From Ampelocalamus luodianensis (Eukaryota > Streptophyta > Magnoliopsida > Poales > Poaceae), in the NCBI GenBank assembly GCA_036346255.1, contig CM070622.1, positions 34,188,751 through 34,252,750 of the forward strand: a stretch of DNA of 64,000 bases, given 5' to 3'. Each line of letters begins with the position of its first letter. Positions within the stretch are counted from its first letter, which is position 1. Positions 34,401 through 46,643 of the stretch are shown here, piece after piece. Position numbers and translations under genes: made by a program. The notes under the pieces were generated by a model. That model saw nothing but the letters and a program-made list of their open reading frames with translations, was not told where the DNA came from and did not search any database.

Positions 34401-35700
34401 ACTCCTACCAAGAAGAAGAAGTGCATACCGCAGCCACGAGAACTCACGCCTCATACAGTTGATCTCGAATTGGTACATAGACTTGGGAGCTCTGAGATCA
34501 CATCACGGCGATCTAGATCGTTTGACGGTGAAAGGAAAATCTGCTGGACCCGATCAAGTCCAAGTTGGCAATGGCGCAGGTTTGCACATATCTAACATTG
34601 GTCATTGTTCTCTTTCTCTGCTTGCTTATCCTTTAGCACTTAGCGAGTTCTACATGTGCCACAAATTTCCAAACATTTGATATCGCCATAAACTCACTCA
34701 AGACAATAATGTTTTTCTTGAGATTCATCCTTCTTACTTTGCTATCAAGGATCGGTGTGAAGCAAGAACCGCTCTGCGGCAATCGTGAATCAGTCTTTAT
34801 CCAATCAAACTCGCTACAATCGGCCAACTCAAGTCTACCATGATAGGTGCAAGAGTCTCCAGCGGCGATGGCATGCTCGTTTAGGACATCCGTCGTCTCG
34901 AGTAGTTCGATCGATCCTTCTTTTGAATAAACTTCTGTCGTAGGTCCTATGCATACACCCATATGTGATGCATGTCGACAAGCAAAGAGTCACCAACTTC
35001 CTTACTCTCCAGTCATTCATGTATCTCGTTCTCCTTTAGAGCTCATATTTTCCAATGTTTGAGGTCCGACCCCTCAATCTCTTGGAGGATATAAATACTA
35101 TGTGAGTTTATAGATGATTTGATAAATACACTTGGATCTATCTATTGCATGCTCGATCTGAAGTTGAGCAAGTTTTCTTGCAATTCAGTATGTTGAGCGT
35201 TTGCTTGACGGAAAATCAAGCATGTTCAATCAGTTGGGGAGGAATATCGAAGCTCAATAGATTCTTTTCTTCCATGAGGATAGATCACAGTGTCATGTCC
35301 TCATACACATCGACCAAAGCGGATCGGTGAACGAAAACATCGTCACATTGTTGAAACAGGTCTTGCACTCTTGGCGATGCTTCCATGCCACTTAGTTTTG
35401 GGATGAGGCCTTCTCAACGACCACATATCGATAAACCGTCTCCCTACTCGAGTCATCGACAATGCCTCTCCTTTGGAGAGATTGTTTCATGTTAAACCAG
35501 TTATTCCCTCTTTAGGGTTTTCGGTTGTGCTTGCTGGCCCTACCTTCGCCCCTACAACACACGCAAGCTTTCTTTTCGTTCAAAAGAATGTGTTTTCCTT
35601 GGGTATAGCTCTCGACACAAGGGATATAAGTGCTTGGATGTCCTCTCTGGTAGGGTTTACATCTCAAGGGATGTAATCTTTGTGAGTCCAAGTTTCCTCT
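34400..35700 (+). pseudogene. Copia-2 protease and integrase remnant
   Basis: Scattered plus-strand pieces are recognisable. An aspartic protease region near 34460-34620 is diverged (WYIDLGA in place of 'W..DSGA', then HISNIGH). Integrase pieces near 35090-35140 include YYVSFIDD-like sequence, and 'ER..RHIVETGLALL' is read near 35330-35380. A C-terminal part at 35473-35676 carries RLFHVKPVIPSL and VFSLGIAL. Many stops. Confidence 0.6.
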
Positions 35701-36099
35701 TTATTGTCCTCCTACCAATGCAGCACTCTCCGGATATGTTCACTCATATTCCCTTGGATGCCAATTAACAATCCTAACTCTTCTCCTTCGGTTGAGTCAC
35801 CTAGTAGCAGACAAATGGAACTAATGATCATATGTTATCTCATGTGCAGTCATGCCCTCCTTCTCAGTTTTTATGCGGGGACTTCTTACGCGGTGAATCG
35901 ATGTTCTTTCAGATGATTCAACCAAGCTCCTGTAGTGATTGAGGCTCCACCACATCCATATGGCACAAGACTTCGTAGTAACATCGATGTCTAAACAACA
36001 CACTTGATGGTATAGTGGCATATCTTGCGGCTAAAGTCGATGCATTGCATGAACCTATGTCACATCTTGATGCTTGACCTTATTAAGTGGAAGCGACAA

Positions 36100-36840
36100 T
36101 GAACTTCGAGTTTTCAGCACTACTAAGGAATAATACATGGCATCTTGTTCCTCGAAGCCAGTCTCAATGTTATTGACCGCAAGTGGGTTTTCAAGTTAAA
36201 GAGGAGAGCCGATGGCACAATAGATCGCCATAAAGCTAGGCGGTGGCCAGGGCTTCAAACAACGCTATGGAATCGATTATGAAGACACATTTAGTCCCAT
36301 CGTCAAGCACACTACTATCGTGTCTTGCTCTCACTTGCAGTATCTAATGGTGGTGCATGCGTCAAATCGACATTCAAAATGCTTTTCTTCATGGGTTCTT
36401 GCAAGAGGATGTTTATATGAAGCGTGCGGGATATGTTGATCCTAAGTTCTCGCATCACATCGCAAGTTAGATAAGTCTCTTTATGGCTTGAAGCAAGCAC
36501 CGCGTGCACAGTTTGCTGCGCCTCGGCAACAAGTTACTAGAACTCGGGTTTGTTCCTTCAGCTGCTGATACTTCTCTTTTCATATTTCGGCAAAAGCATG
36601 TGCTTATGTTCATCTTGATCTATGTGGATGATATTATCATTATAAGCTCCAACTCCCGATCGGTTGACCGGTTGCTCACCAAATTGTCAGAGGACTTTGC
36701 GGTCAAAGATCTTGGTATCTTGAGTTACTTTACGGGCATAGAAGTGTATCGTATGCGTGAGGGCATTCTTTTATCTCAACGCAAATATATTCTAGACTTA
36801 CTACTGAAGATGAACATGTTAAGCTCTAAAGGGTGAGCAC
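36100..36840 (+). pseudogene. Copia-2 reverse transcriptase
   Basis: NRKWVFKLKRRADGTI-like frames (near 36175), then the open stretch 36504-36836 with FVPSAADTSLFIFRQ, LIYVDDIIIISSNSR (YVDD catalytic motif) and FAVKDLGILSYFTGIEV, all classic copia RT blocks. The upstream part is broken by small deletions. Confidence 0.88.
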
Positions 36841-36899
36841 ACCAATGAGCTCTTCTAAAAGATATCTCGCTTTGAAGGAGTAAAATTATCGGAAGAAGA

Positions 36900-37450
36900 G
36901 GCTACTAGATACGTAAGCGCTTGGTGCTCTTCAATACTTGACTCTTACGGACCGGATATTGCGTTCGGTGTTAACAAGGTTTGTCAATATTTGCATGAGC
37001 CCACCGATATTCATGGGCACGTGTAGCGCATTCTTGGTACTTAAAAGAGGCAGTAGCAGTTAGACCTATTTTTCACCAATCATCCTCTCATTTGCTTAGC
37101 GATTTTTCTCTTTGATTGGGTGTTGCCAGATGATAGCGTAGTACCGGGTATGCACGTCTTTCTTGGTCGAAATCTTGTGTCTGGAGTTCACGCAAGCAAC
37201 CAAGCATTTCACGTTCAAGCACCGAGGTGAATATAAATCATTGCCAATGCATTGCAGAACTACTTTGGATACAAAGATTGTTGAGAGAAGTTGGTGTTTT
37301 CAGTGAGAGACCACCATGTTTATGGTGTGACAATTTAGGAGTAGTCTATCTTACAGCTAACTTGATTTTTCATGCGAGAACAAAACATGTTGAGATCGAT
37401 TATCACTTTGTGCGAGAACGAGGTTGCTAAAGCGGCCTTAGATGTCAAGT
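36900..37450 (+). pseudogene. Copia-2 RNase H
   Basis: The plus strand reads ELLWIQRLLREVGVF, LWCDNLGVVYLTANLIFHAR and TKHVEIDYHFVRERG, the conserved end of copia RNase H ('W...LL.E', 'CDN..A..L..NP..H.RTKHI.ID.H..R'). The first catalytic segments upstream are frameshifted. Confidence 0.88.
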
Positions 37451-37563
37451 TTATATCTTCTCAAGATCAAGTGGCGATGTTTTGACTAAGGCCTTGCGAT
37501 TCGGCTCTTCGAGAATTTAGGAACAATCGAACTTGGTATCAACACCTAGTCCAGTTGAGGGGA

Positions 37564-37812
37564 TGTTAACATATGTTAAGTTAAAGACAAATTCTTGAAT
37601 CGGTTTGGTAGGAGATAGTCTATTCCTATCTTGTACATGATTCTGTTTCAATCAACCGTATCTGAGTCCGGGATGTATCGTGTTGTAATCAGTTTCCAAC
37701 CGAATCAGAGCCTATCGAGCAATTGCCTTGTGCATATATATTGAGGCACTCACGCTGCACTGCATAATCGTTGAAGTTCCCAGAAACCATATCTGCACTC
37801 CCTGACTTTACG
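37564..37812 (+). repeat. Copia-2 3' LTR
   Basis: 249 bp. It keeps CCG, CCCAG and CTG words where the 5' copy has CG. Its last base appears changed from A to G. Confidence 0.92.
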
Positions 37813-37817
37813 GAGCT

Positions 37818-38783
37818 CAGGTTAAAGTGCATGTCTTTTACCTCTGAAAGCCCCAGCCGATCTCTAAACGATCTCCAAAGTAAGGACACCTTTTGCTCAT
37901 GATCCAACACACAAGAGCCATCTTCCTGGTATAAGAGAGCAATAAAGTTCCTTCTGAAAGCCGAAGAAGCAAAGGACTGAAAAAACTTTTTTCATCACCA
38001 AATTTTGCCCAACGAATGGTAGCACGTTGCTTCCAGTAGATGTGTTTTGCTTCTAACAGATTCTGTAGGTGGCTCTTTAGGATTTTCCGAAAGTTTCTTT
38101 CAACCAGACATAAAGGTCTCTGATCTTTCAGCCTATCAATCAAAGCTAAAACCCAGCTTGAATTACTGATGAGTTGAGACAAATTAGAAAGATTTTTACT
38201 CCAAAGTTTCAAACCTCTCCTTAACACTTTGAGCTTGGAAGAAAATAACTGAGCAGAATTGTGAAATCAAGCAGGCAAAGCCCAGAGAGAAGAAACAGTG
38301 GGGATAAAGCTAGGGCAATCAACCCAGAAGTTTTCAAAGCGAAAACGAGACGTTCGCAGAATGTTAGAGGAAATCTGTATTGAATACGGGATGTGATCAG
38401 AAGTGAGCTGCGCCAGCGGAATAGCGAGCGAGTTCGGGAAAACAAGAGACCAAGACGCTGAAGAAAACACCCAATCCAATTTTTGAAGCAAAGCTTCATC
38501 CTGCATTTTACTCCAAGTGAAACTCCTACCCTTCATAGGAATTTCGACCAAGCCCAGATGCTGAATAGCCTCATTAAAGAGCAGCATATCATTCAAGTTG
38601 CCCCCTGGCTTGTTCCGATTTTCAGGACTACGAATCAGGTTGAAATCTCCAACTAGCAACCAAAGCTCAAACCGAGAGGAATCAATACTGCGCAGCCAGG
38701 AAAGAAACTCTATTTTCCCAACCGAAGTGCAAGGACCATATATATTGGTGAGGAACCAACTTTGAGCATTCAGTGTTGAAGTG
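37818..38783 (-). pseudogene. LINE ORF2 endonuclease second half and linker
   Basis: Minus-strand frames carry LLVGDFNLIRSPENRN (the 'GDFN' motif of the apurinic endonuclease-like domain), GRSFTWSKMQDE, LDWVFSS and LTSDHIPYSI with the catalytic SDH triplet, then RFRFENFWVD. Further down, KQRATIRWAKFGDE matches the linker 'QR....W...GD.N..FFH'. Frameshifts at about 38270 and 38220. The first half of the domain is at 48339-48665, on the other side of Copia-3. Confidence 0.9.
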
Positions 38784-38788
38784 AGTTT

Positions 38789-38919
38789 TGTTAGAGATGT
38801 ATATGTATAGTTTGTAATTCCCCATTGTTATAAGGGGTTCTTTGCATATTCACCGCATGTACCTGTGTATATATACTGGCTCATTGGCCTCATATTGAAT
38901 ACAAGCGATATTCATCACA
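38789..38919 (+). repeat. Copia-3 5' LTR, 131 bp
   Basis: TGTTAGAGATG to TTCATCACA. It contains TATATATAC near 38870 as a possible TATA box. One difference from the 3' copy (GGCTCATT versus GGCCCATT). Confidence 0.95.
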
Positions 38920-38931
38920 TGGTATCAGAGC
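38920..38931 (+). promoter_or_regulatory. Copia-3 primer-binding site
   Basis: TGGTATCAGAGC, the exact plant initiator tRNA-Met complement, directly after the 5' LTR. Confidence 0.93.
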
Positions 38932-39559
38932 GAACCTAGGGTTTCCGTCGCTTCGCTTGTCGCCGCCGCCGCCGCTGTCCTCGGATCCAGGTGGTTGTCG
39001 CCTTGACGTCATCTTGACGTCTCCCGAACGGAGAAGCTGCCGGCCGCCGCCGCTCGTCGCTCGGATCGACCGAGACCACCACGTGGTCGTCGCTTTTTCG
39101 GCTCCCTCCCCGTCGCTCGAGAGGCTCCCTCCCCGTCGCTCGAGGGTTCCCGTCACCCGGATCATCCGAGGGGGTCGCCACCGCGGGGAGCTGCTCTACC
39201 CGTCGCCCGGATCGTCCGGCGGGTCGCCGCCGCGGAGCCGCTCTACCACTCGTTGTTGTTCGCTTCACCACCCGCAGCCGCAGGGGGAGCCGCCGCTCGC
39301 CCTCCACCCGCCGCTGCTCCGGTCGGATTCGGCTGCATCCGACCGCCGCCGCTCGCCGGTCCTCGCCGGCCGCGCCTCACTCGGTTCCCGCCGTGTCGCC
39401 AAGGAGCATCGGCGCCGAAACCCTACGCGGCACTACCGCTGGTGCGTTACGAGTCTGGGCTAAGCGGTGAAAGAAAGAAAAACGCGTCGTTCTAACCGCC
39501 AGTGTCGTTCGGCGCACTTTGTTAGACCGTTGCCTTGTCGCCGCCGTCGGCGCGCCTAC

Positions 39560-40560
39560 CAATGGGTACCGTTCCCTCCTCGTTGCCGGTGATCTTCGAT
39601 GGTGTTAATTACACCGACTTCGTGTCTCATGCGCATCCACATGCGTGGTCTTCGTCTGCAGGCGTCCTCTCGCGATGTTACCCGTCGCCTTGCCCTACAT
39701 CTCCGGACGGAGCCTCGCTGTTGCGCCGCTTCAACAATGACAAGGCTCGCCGCCGAGACCTTCGCCTTGCGATGATGAGGCTATTTCGCCTACCGGAGGC
39801 TCGACTTCTACAAGGATCGCCGACCTCCTACACTCGGTACAACGACGACGCCTTCGAGCCGCTGCTGCTCTCATCGCCAATATCCAACCTCGCTCTCTTC
39901 GAGGTTGTGGCACTCCATCTTGCTTTCGGATGTGGACTCACCTTCGTCGGTAGCTCGAGCCTCGGTGATGCTCTCTACCGTCCGTGGTCCGCCAGAGCAC
40001 TCTCTGCAGCAGGTGATGCTCTTTGTTGACGCTTTTACGCTCGAGCTCTGTCATGCAGCGTCGCTTGGACTCTCTCCGCCGCCGCTGGCCGCCGCTCTGT
40101 CGATCTTTGCCTAGGTATGCGTCTTGACACGGAGTTTCAGCCGATCTCGAGTTCCTCACTTGCTTCGTCCCGAGTTCGAGCGGCGGCATGCCCGGCTCCT
40201 TGCACGCCACCCTCGTGTCACTCTCCTGAGGCCCTTGCGAGATCGAGCGAGAGGAGACTCGCTCGAGTGGTGCCGCTCGCCGCCTCTCCTCCGTGCTCGC
40301 CGCCGCCCACCTACTACACCGACGGCTCACGCGCGTCGACTGCTGCCTCCTCGGCGGCTGCCACAGTGGTGGTGGCGCCCATCCATCCGCGGTGGTCGTC
40401 TCACTGCTCCTCTGCGCAATAAGGTCGGCCACATTGAGTCCCGATGCTATAAGAAGCGGCGGCATCTTTCTCGCCGTTCTTCTACTAGCACCGCACCGGT
40501 GCTTCTATATCGGCGCTGCATCGACTTCTTGATAGTTTCTTTCATCGAGCAGAGATAGCC
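39560..40560 (+). pseudogene. Copia-3 gag, badly shifted
   Basis: Starts near 39559 (MGTVPSSLPVIFDGVNYTDF, the 'LDG.NY' opening of copia gag). Pieces continue in changing frames to about 40440, where HIESRCYKKRRH resembles the last half of the zinc knuckle ('GH....C'). 38932-39558 is GC-rich leader with compositional frames only. Confidence 0.65.
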
Positions 40561-40599
40561 GAACTTCGGCGCTTTGCTGCCGCTTCAAGTTCTTCCTCG

Positions 40600-40980
40600 G
40601 CATGTGTCTCCGCAGCTGCACTCGACTCTTGGGCACTAAGAGACCACCTCCTACGATCGGTACCTCCCCGTGGATTCTTGATTCTGGAGCATCTTTTCAC
40701 ATGACTCCTGATTCTTCCACTCTGTCTTTCCTTACACCCCTTGATTCTCCTGTCAGTGTTCTTACTGCTGATGGTACATCTCTTTCTGTCTCTGGTCGAG
40801 GACCTCTTAGCAACTCCTCTTTTCATGTTCCTTCAGTTGCTTATGTTCCTAGCCTTACCATGCAGCTTCTTTCTGTTTGGGCGATTCACGATCTTGGTTG
40901 TCGGGTCATTCTCGACTCGACTCTTGTTGTGTTCGTGACAGCCACACGGAGCTCGGTTGGTTCGGCCCTCGCGCCTTGAC
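40600..40980 (+). pseudogene. Copia-3 protease
   Basis: A clean frame reads PWILDSGASFHMTPDSSTLS, LTADGTSLSVSGRGPL and VAYVPSLTMQLLSVWAIHDL. The DSGAS active-site triad and the following 'V..VP.L..NLLS' are standard for copia aspartic protease, which cleaves the polyprotein. Confidence 0.92.
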
Positions 40981-42212
40981 TCACAGCGTCTCTGGGAGCT
41001 TGACCGCTTCACCTTCCTTCCGCTGCTACACGTTGCGCCTCTCTCGGCTTCTACCACTTTGCCTACCACTCTTTCCAGCGAGTGGCATCACCGTCTTGGT
41101 CATTTGTGTGGATCTCGTCATCATCTTTGGTTCGTCGTGGTCTTACGGGTCTGGCTTTAGGAGATGTATCTTTAGATTGTCGTGTAAGTTAGGTAAATAG
41201 ATTCGCTTCCTTATCCTCATAGTGAGTCGGTGTCTCAGCGTCCTTTTGATCTTGTTCATTCGCATGTTTGAGGTCCGCTCCTTCGTTTGAAAGGGGGTCA
41301 TCGATATTATATCATTTTATAGATGATTTTTCTCGTCACACTTGGATATATTTCATGTCTTCTCGTAGTGAGGTCTTATCTATCTATAAGCGATTTGCCA
41401 CTATGGTCCATACACGCTTCTCCACCCTATTCGTGTCTTTCGTCTTGACTCAGTTGGCGAGTACCTCTCTTGTTACTGCGCGACTTCCTTCGAGCGCGGT
41501 ACTCTCGCTTCGATTCTCTTGTCACGGTGCTCATGCTCGAAATGGTGTCACGGCGCAAGCATCGTCATCTCCTTGAGGCGGCTCATGCAATCGATGATTG
41601 CCGCTCTATTCCACCTCACTTTTGGGCTGAGGTCGCTTTCCACTCGCCACCTATCCGTTAACATCCAACCCTCTTACGCTCTTGGTGCGATTCTGTTGAG
41701 CGTCTTTGTGGTCTTCTTCGACTACTTTGCCCTTCGCTCTGTTTGGTGCGTTTGCTATGTTCTCCTCGCCCGAGAACGTACCAAACTAACTCGCCGATCT
41801 GTTGAGTGTGTCTTTACGATACATCTGGTTTGAGCACAAGGGATATCGGTCTTTGGGATCTCAGAGGTCGACGGATGCGGATTTCTCGGGATGTGACTTT
41901 CGACGAGTCTCGCCCCTTCTACCCACGTCCTACCTCTCCTTGGCTTCCTCTGTGGAGTCTCTGTCCTTTTGACCTTCCGGATACACCTATCTCGTCTTAC
42001 CCTCATCCACCCGCCCCACCGAGTCTCCACATATTCCTCCTGTGGCCTCTCCGCCGTTATCGCCGCTTGATTCATCTCCCGCGGCTCCTCGGGCTCCTCC
42101 CACTACACTCGTCTACACTCGTCGACCTGTTTTGAGGATGTTCCCGATGAGCCATCTTCTCCTGATGTTCTATCTTCTCATGATGATCCATCTTTCCCTG
42201 ATGGGTTATCTT
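40980..42212 (+). pseudogene. Copia-3 integrase and post-integrase region
   Basis: SSEWHHRLGH (41078-41107; gag-pre-integrase 'WH.RLGH'), ILYHFIDDFSRHTWIYFMSS (integrase core, first catalytic Asp), RSEVLSIYKRFATMV, then shifted fragments such as MSRRKHRHLLE near 41550 (end of core) and a Ser/Pro-rich linker to 42212. Many frameshifts. The coding sequence stops at the solo LTR and resumes at 46640. Confidence 0.78.
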
Positions 42213-45200
42213 TGTGGGGACCCCGGAGTTATCTCCATAAGACCGAGACTAATCAAGGTCTTAGGGACATAACTCTAGATCTCAGAGAATGGATTCCAAC
42301 TTAACTCCATTTAAATGAGGACTTAACTCAAACTAGAGCCCCGAGCGATCATGCGCGCGCTCCTCTGCGAGCACTACATGATTGTCGGTTCTCCAACAAG
42401 TCAAGCGCTACACTTAGTGAGTTAAATAGGAAGCCATGAACAGCGAATATGACTTATATTGGCTCCCAAGATCAGCGACCAATATAAGCATACTCTCATC
42501 CAACGTTGATCACATCCATACAACATCCATACATAAATATTTCAAAAGGCATACAACATAGTTCCAAGTTTACAATTAATACAAGTGGCGATCGCCAAAT
42601 TTAAAAGAGAGTATTAAGTAGCAGCGAAACACATAAATAAACCAAAAGACCAGCAATGGTATGCCCCATAACCCATCGGCAACCAATCGGGAGTTAGATG
42701 ATAGCAAACTACTCATCGGTGTCGCCTAAATCGACACCGACAAGCTCGCTTGTCTCTAAATCTTCCTCACTGTAAAGCCAAGAAACATCCGGCTGAGTAC
42801 AAAGAGTACTGCAAGTCTTACACAAATAAAAATATTTATGCATAAGGTCATTCAAAGGAAGGGCTCATATTGGCTTAGTTTTGCAAGACGACGCAATACC
42901 GAACAACCTACACATACTAGTTTTTCATGTGCCCATTTTAAAATCAGATTTGAAGTAGAAGTAAAGCATGTGAATAAGTAATGAACCGAGTAACAAATAA
43001 AGCATACCAATGGCAAAGTGGCTTCCCACTTTGATACTACACAAACATGAACATCCCATTCATGATAATTACCAAGTTCACCCACAATTTTAAATCCAAG
43101 TCTAACAATAAGCGACCACAAGTTTCAGCGATCGTCCATAGCAGTGGACACGGCTATTCGAATAGATTATACCCTACGGGTGTACTACTTTACCACACGA
43201 CTTGATTAGCCCGTAAGCCTCCGGATGCCTCCGAATATAGCATACTTCCTATGGTATGCCGGCCGTAAATTAAGATACGGTTGTTTTTAGCAAGAAGATC
43301 CCATTGAGCTAAGTCCCTCAACCCATGGCTCTAGGAAACACAAGACGTTAACGCCTCCATCCTATATATCCTAGAAACACAAGGCGTTAACGCCCCATCC
43401 TATCGGCCCAAAAGGAACACGAGTTTCACGGTCCCATGCCTTACAATTTCACCACCGTGGGACTCAACACAATAAAATCTTCCCCTACTTAACCATCGGC
43501 ACCCATATACCGCGTGATAGCACGAGTTTTGCTTGAATCGCAACAACCCAAAGTTCGGTCCTTAATTGTCGGACAAGCCAAACCACATACCCAAATCTCG
43601 TACGAAGGCACCATCACTAACCAACACTTGTCCAGACCAAAAGCTCATTTGAAAATGACAAAATTTCACTTATAAAACAGATACGAAGATCTGAAACAAA
43701 AGCATATAATGAGAGTTGTGTTTAACCCATAATTGGCGGGCTATTCCGACAATCGAACTACTGTTCTAGACTTGCATGGCTAAGCAACTCGAACAACGAT
43801 ATTTCAAACATCCTATCATAATTAATTCAGTACTGGGTAATTCATGGATAGCCACAATGACAAGATAATAGGATGTGTCTAACTATTCATCACAAAAATA
43901 GCGACATTATTAAAATAGCATGCAAGCAATTATCATTGCATCTATCCTAACAAATTTGGGATCAAATATGATGCAAAAAGAAAGTTCAAAGGATACTTGC
44001 CTTGCTAGAAAAGTAATTGCTCACTCTCGATTCGCGTAGGAGTCGATATCAATAGGCTCGGAATCTATATAAATGCAATCACCGAATAAACATCGAAATA
44101 CCTCAAAACTCAAAATGCTCAAAATGCATGATTTTTCTACAGTGCTGAGTCATGATTTAAGGTGGTTTTTGGTGAAAGAATTATTTCATTTTGATTTAGT
44201 ATGTGAAAGTTATGGTGGTTTGAATTTCAGATTTCAATAAGCCTTTATTTATGTAATTTAATTATGAAGTGAAATTTTGTAGAACAATAGTGAGTACATG
44301 GATTACATGGGTAAATAGGCAATATTATTATAAGTTCAAAACAGTTGGGTTTGCTCCAAAAGGAGTTTTCATGATTTAGTTATGAATTTTCAAAGTTATC
44401 GGTGTTTTCTTTTGTAACAATAATAGTGTTAATAGCTCATTTTCCAAAATAATGCTCTCACTCAGAGACATATTTGCAACAAATTTTAATATAAAGTTCA
44501 TTAAATAAGAAAATTACTAGAAATGGTTTCACTCATTTTGGAGTTAAAGCGAATTAGTTATGCATTTTAGAAGTTATACAAATTTTTAATGCGTTCAAAA
44601 TAACGATTTCGAATTTCATAAAGTACGTACTATTTTTTCACAAGTACCTTCCTAGCACGGTCACCGACCAATGCCCAGAAATAGTGCATTTTCATTTAAC
44701 TCGATTTGGTTCGCTGTTACGACCGGTGGGTCCATTGCACGACACGATCCACAGACTCGGTCCCACCGGCATGCGCACGGCACGATGCTTACGCTGGTGG
44801 TCCCACTTGTCACCACCTTATGTTACCGTTTAACCGCCGCTTTCCGTGCACGGACCCACGTGTAGCGATCGCTTTAACTCGTTAAGACAAAGATTTAACG
44901 CTAATGATTACCTCTTAACCCCTAATCATTTTACAGCTACCGCTTTGTCCGCGTCGCAACATCCGCTTTTGCCCCGTGTGCTTCACCGGCGCTTGCGGCC
45001 AGGTATGCGCCACAGCGATGCGGACCAAGGCCATGTCCAGTGCGCAATAGTATTGTGCACCAGTTAAGGGCACTCACGCGGCTGAGCCGGCTTAGAATGG
45101 CAATAATCAGGCGTTGGCGGTGGCGCTCAATACGCGAAACGAAAACAACATGTTGAAAGCTCCGCAGCGACATTCAGCGTGTGCCAAGATTCTAGGACTA

Positions 45201-46639
45201 TGAGAAGGCTACCGAGCAAGAGGGTGCTCGGGAAGCTGGGGCGGCCGAGCACCGACGGCGCCGGAGATGAAGGTGTTGTCAACCCGGCTTCACGTGGAGA
45301 GATGGCACTGAGCAAAACCAACTAAAGTGAGTGGTCGGAGCAGCTTAAGCATCAGCAGGAGATGCTATAAGAGCAAAGAATTGGAAAATGGCTTATCAAA
45401 CAAGGTGGGAGGCGAAAAGATTGTTCTTCGGCCGATAATGTTCAAACTTCAATTCAACAAGATCCTATCGTGCATTCCAGAAATTGATTGAGGGGAAAGC
45501 TTTAAAATATCCTAATACACGTTATGACACGAAAGAATGGTTACAAATCTCACCTAAACAAGGATGACAAGACAATGTCCCCGAAAAGGCTCGGACGTGA
45601 TCTAGAGCACGAGGATGGTCCGGAGCTACAAAGCAAGATAGAAATTGGTATGAGCAAAATGGATAAGATATTGAACAAGGAAAAGGATGGCATCACCTGT
45701 GGAGCTTACTGCGTGAGAGCAAGGACGAGCTTCCTCTCCTGGTCAACAGAGGAGAAGTAAGGATTTGCTAGGGTTCGGTGCTAGTTAAAGATGGCCAACG
45801 GACGGAACGAGGCGGCGTGGACATGCCGACGCCCAGATAGGTCAAACCGGCGGTGCGGTCACGGCTGACGGCAGCGCAGAGCTCTTCGCCGTGGCGCTTG
45901 AGCTCGCCGCGCCGCCGAGGTTGAAGACGCCGACATGCGGGACCCACCGCGTCGCTGACTCAGCCGCGGCGCAACGCGAGTTGAACGATTGATCGTAACC
46001 GCTGATCACGAATGGACGAACGAGATCGCTGTGTGCAATCTGGACCGGTCGAAGGGTAGGCGATCCGAGCCGTTGACCGAGATCCAAGGGTTGCATATCG
46101 CGGTGCGATTAAGCGGTTGGCTGAGTCCATTCGCCGAGTCGGCTCGAGCCCGAGGAACAAAGGCGCTAGTCCGGTTTGGGTCCAAGTTTGACTGAGATTT
46201 TAATTGTTTTCCTACTTTGACCAGGGACTTAAAATAGAAATAAAATTCTGAAATCATGAAATAAATCATGGGGTTCCTGATAACCTAGTGTCCATAAAAA
46301 TTATTGAACCCTACTTTTCATGATATAATTTGTGATATATAATTTCAAACTTAAACTAGATCTTTTATTAGTGTTTGAATTTCCTTAGGTTCAAAACAGT
46401 CCCAAAATTTGGGAAAATTATATTAATTCATGATAATTAATATAGTATTTGAATAAATTATTTCCAGAGATACTTCAGTAGCATTTATTTTAGTTTTATA
46501 ATTGGAGTTCAATTTAAAGTGGATGTTTCATAAGCATTTTGAGATTTTCCAAGTGCAATATTAAAATAAAAAGTTTCAAAACATGATGCATGGTAATGAA
46601 ATGCATAATAAACCTCTTTATTAATTTGGGGATGTGACA
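42213..46639 (+). mobile_element. Gypsy solo LTR, 4.4 kb, inside Copia-3
   Basis: Begins TGTGGGGACCCCGGAG and ends GGGGATGTGACA. TCTT lies on both sides (42209-42212, 46640-46643), and (A)TCTT may be the full duplication. Copia-3 coding resumes directly after it. No gag-pol inside: landmarks are those of a single LTR (GAGTACAAAGAGTAC near 42800, CTATTCGAATAG at 43154-43165, ATACTTGCCTTGC near 43995, GC-rich part 44640-46180). Short frames in it are not genes. A solo LTR forms when the two LTRs of a full element recombine. Confidence 0.88.
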
Positions 46640-46643
46640 TCTT

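Larger units (their letters stand above)
33226..37812 (+). mobile_element. Copia-2: Ty1/copia LTR retrotransposon
   Basis: LTRs at 33226-33473 (248 bp) and 37564-37812 (249 bp) start TGTTAACATATG; the 5' copy ends TTTACA and the 3' copy TTTACG. The target duplication GAGCT lies at 33221-33225 and 37813-37817. The primer site TGGTATCGAGC follows the 5' LTR; the purine run TTGAGGGGA precedes the 3' LTR. Gag, zinc knuckle, integrase remnants, RT and RNase H follow in copia order. At 4.6 kb it fits the usual copia size. Inserted antisense into the LINE ORF2. Confidence 0.95.

Noticed and set aside
42213..46639. Complete gypsy element inside Copia-3
   Set aside because: No gag, RT or integrase motif and only one set of LTR landmarks, so a solo LTR is the better reading.
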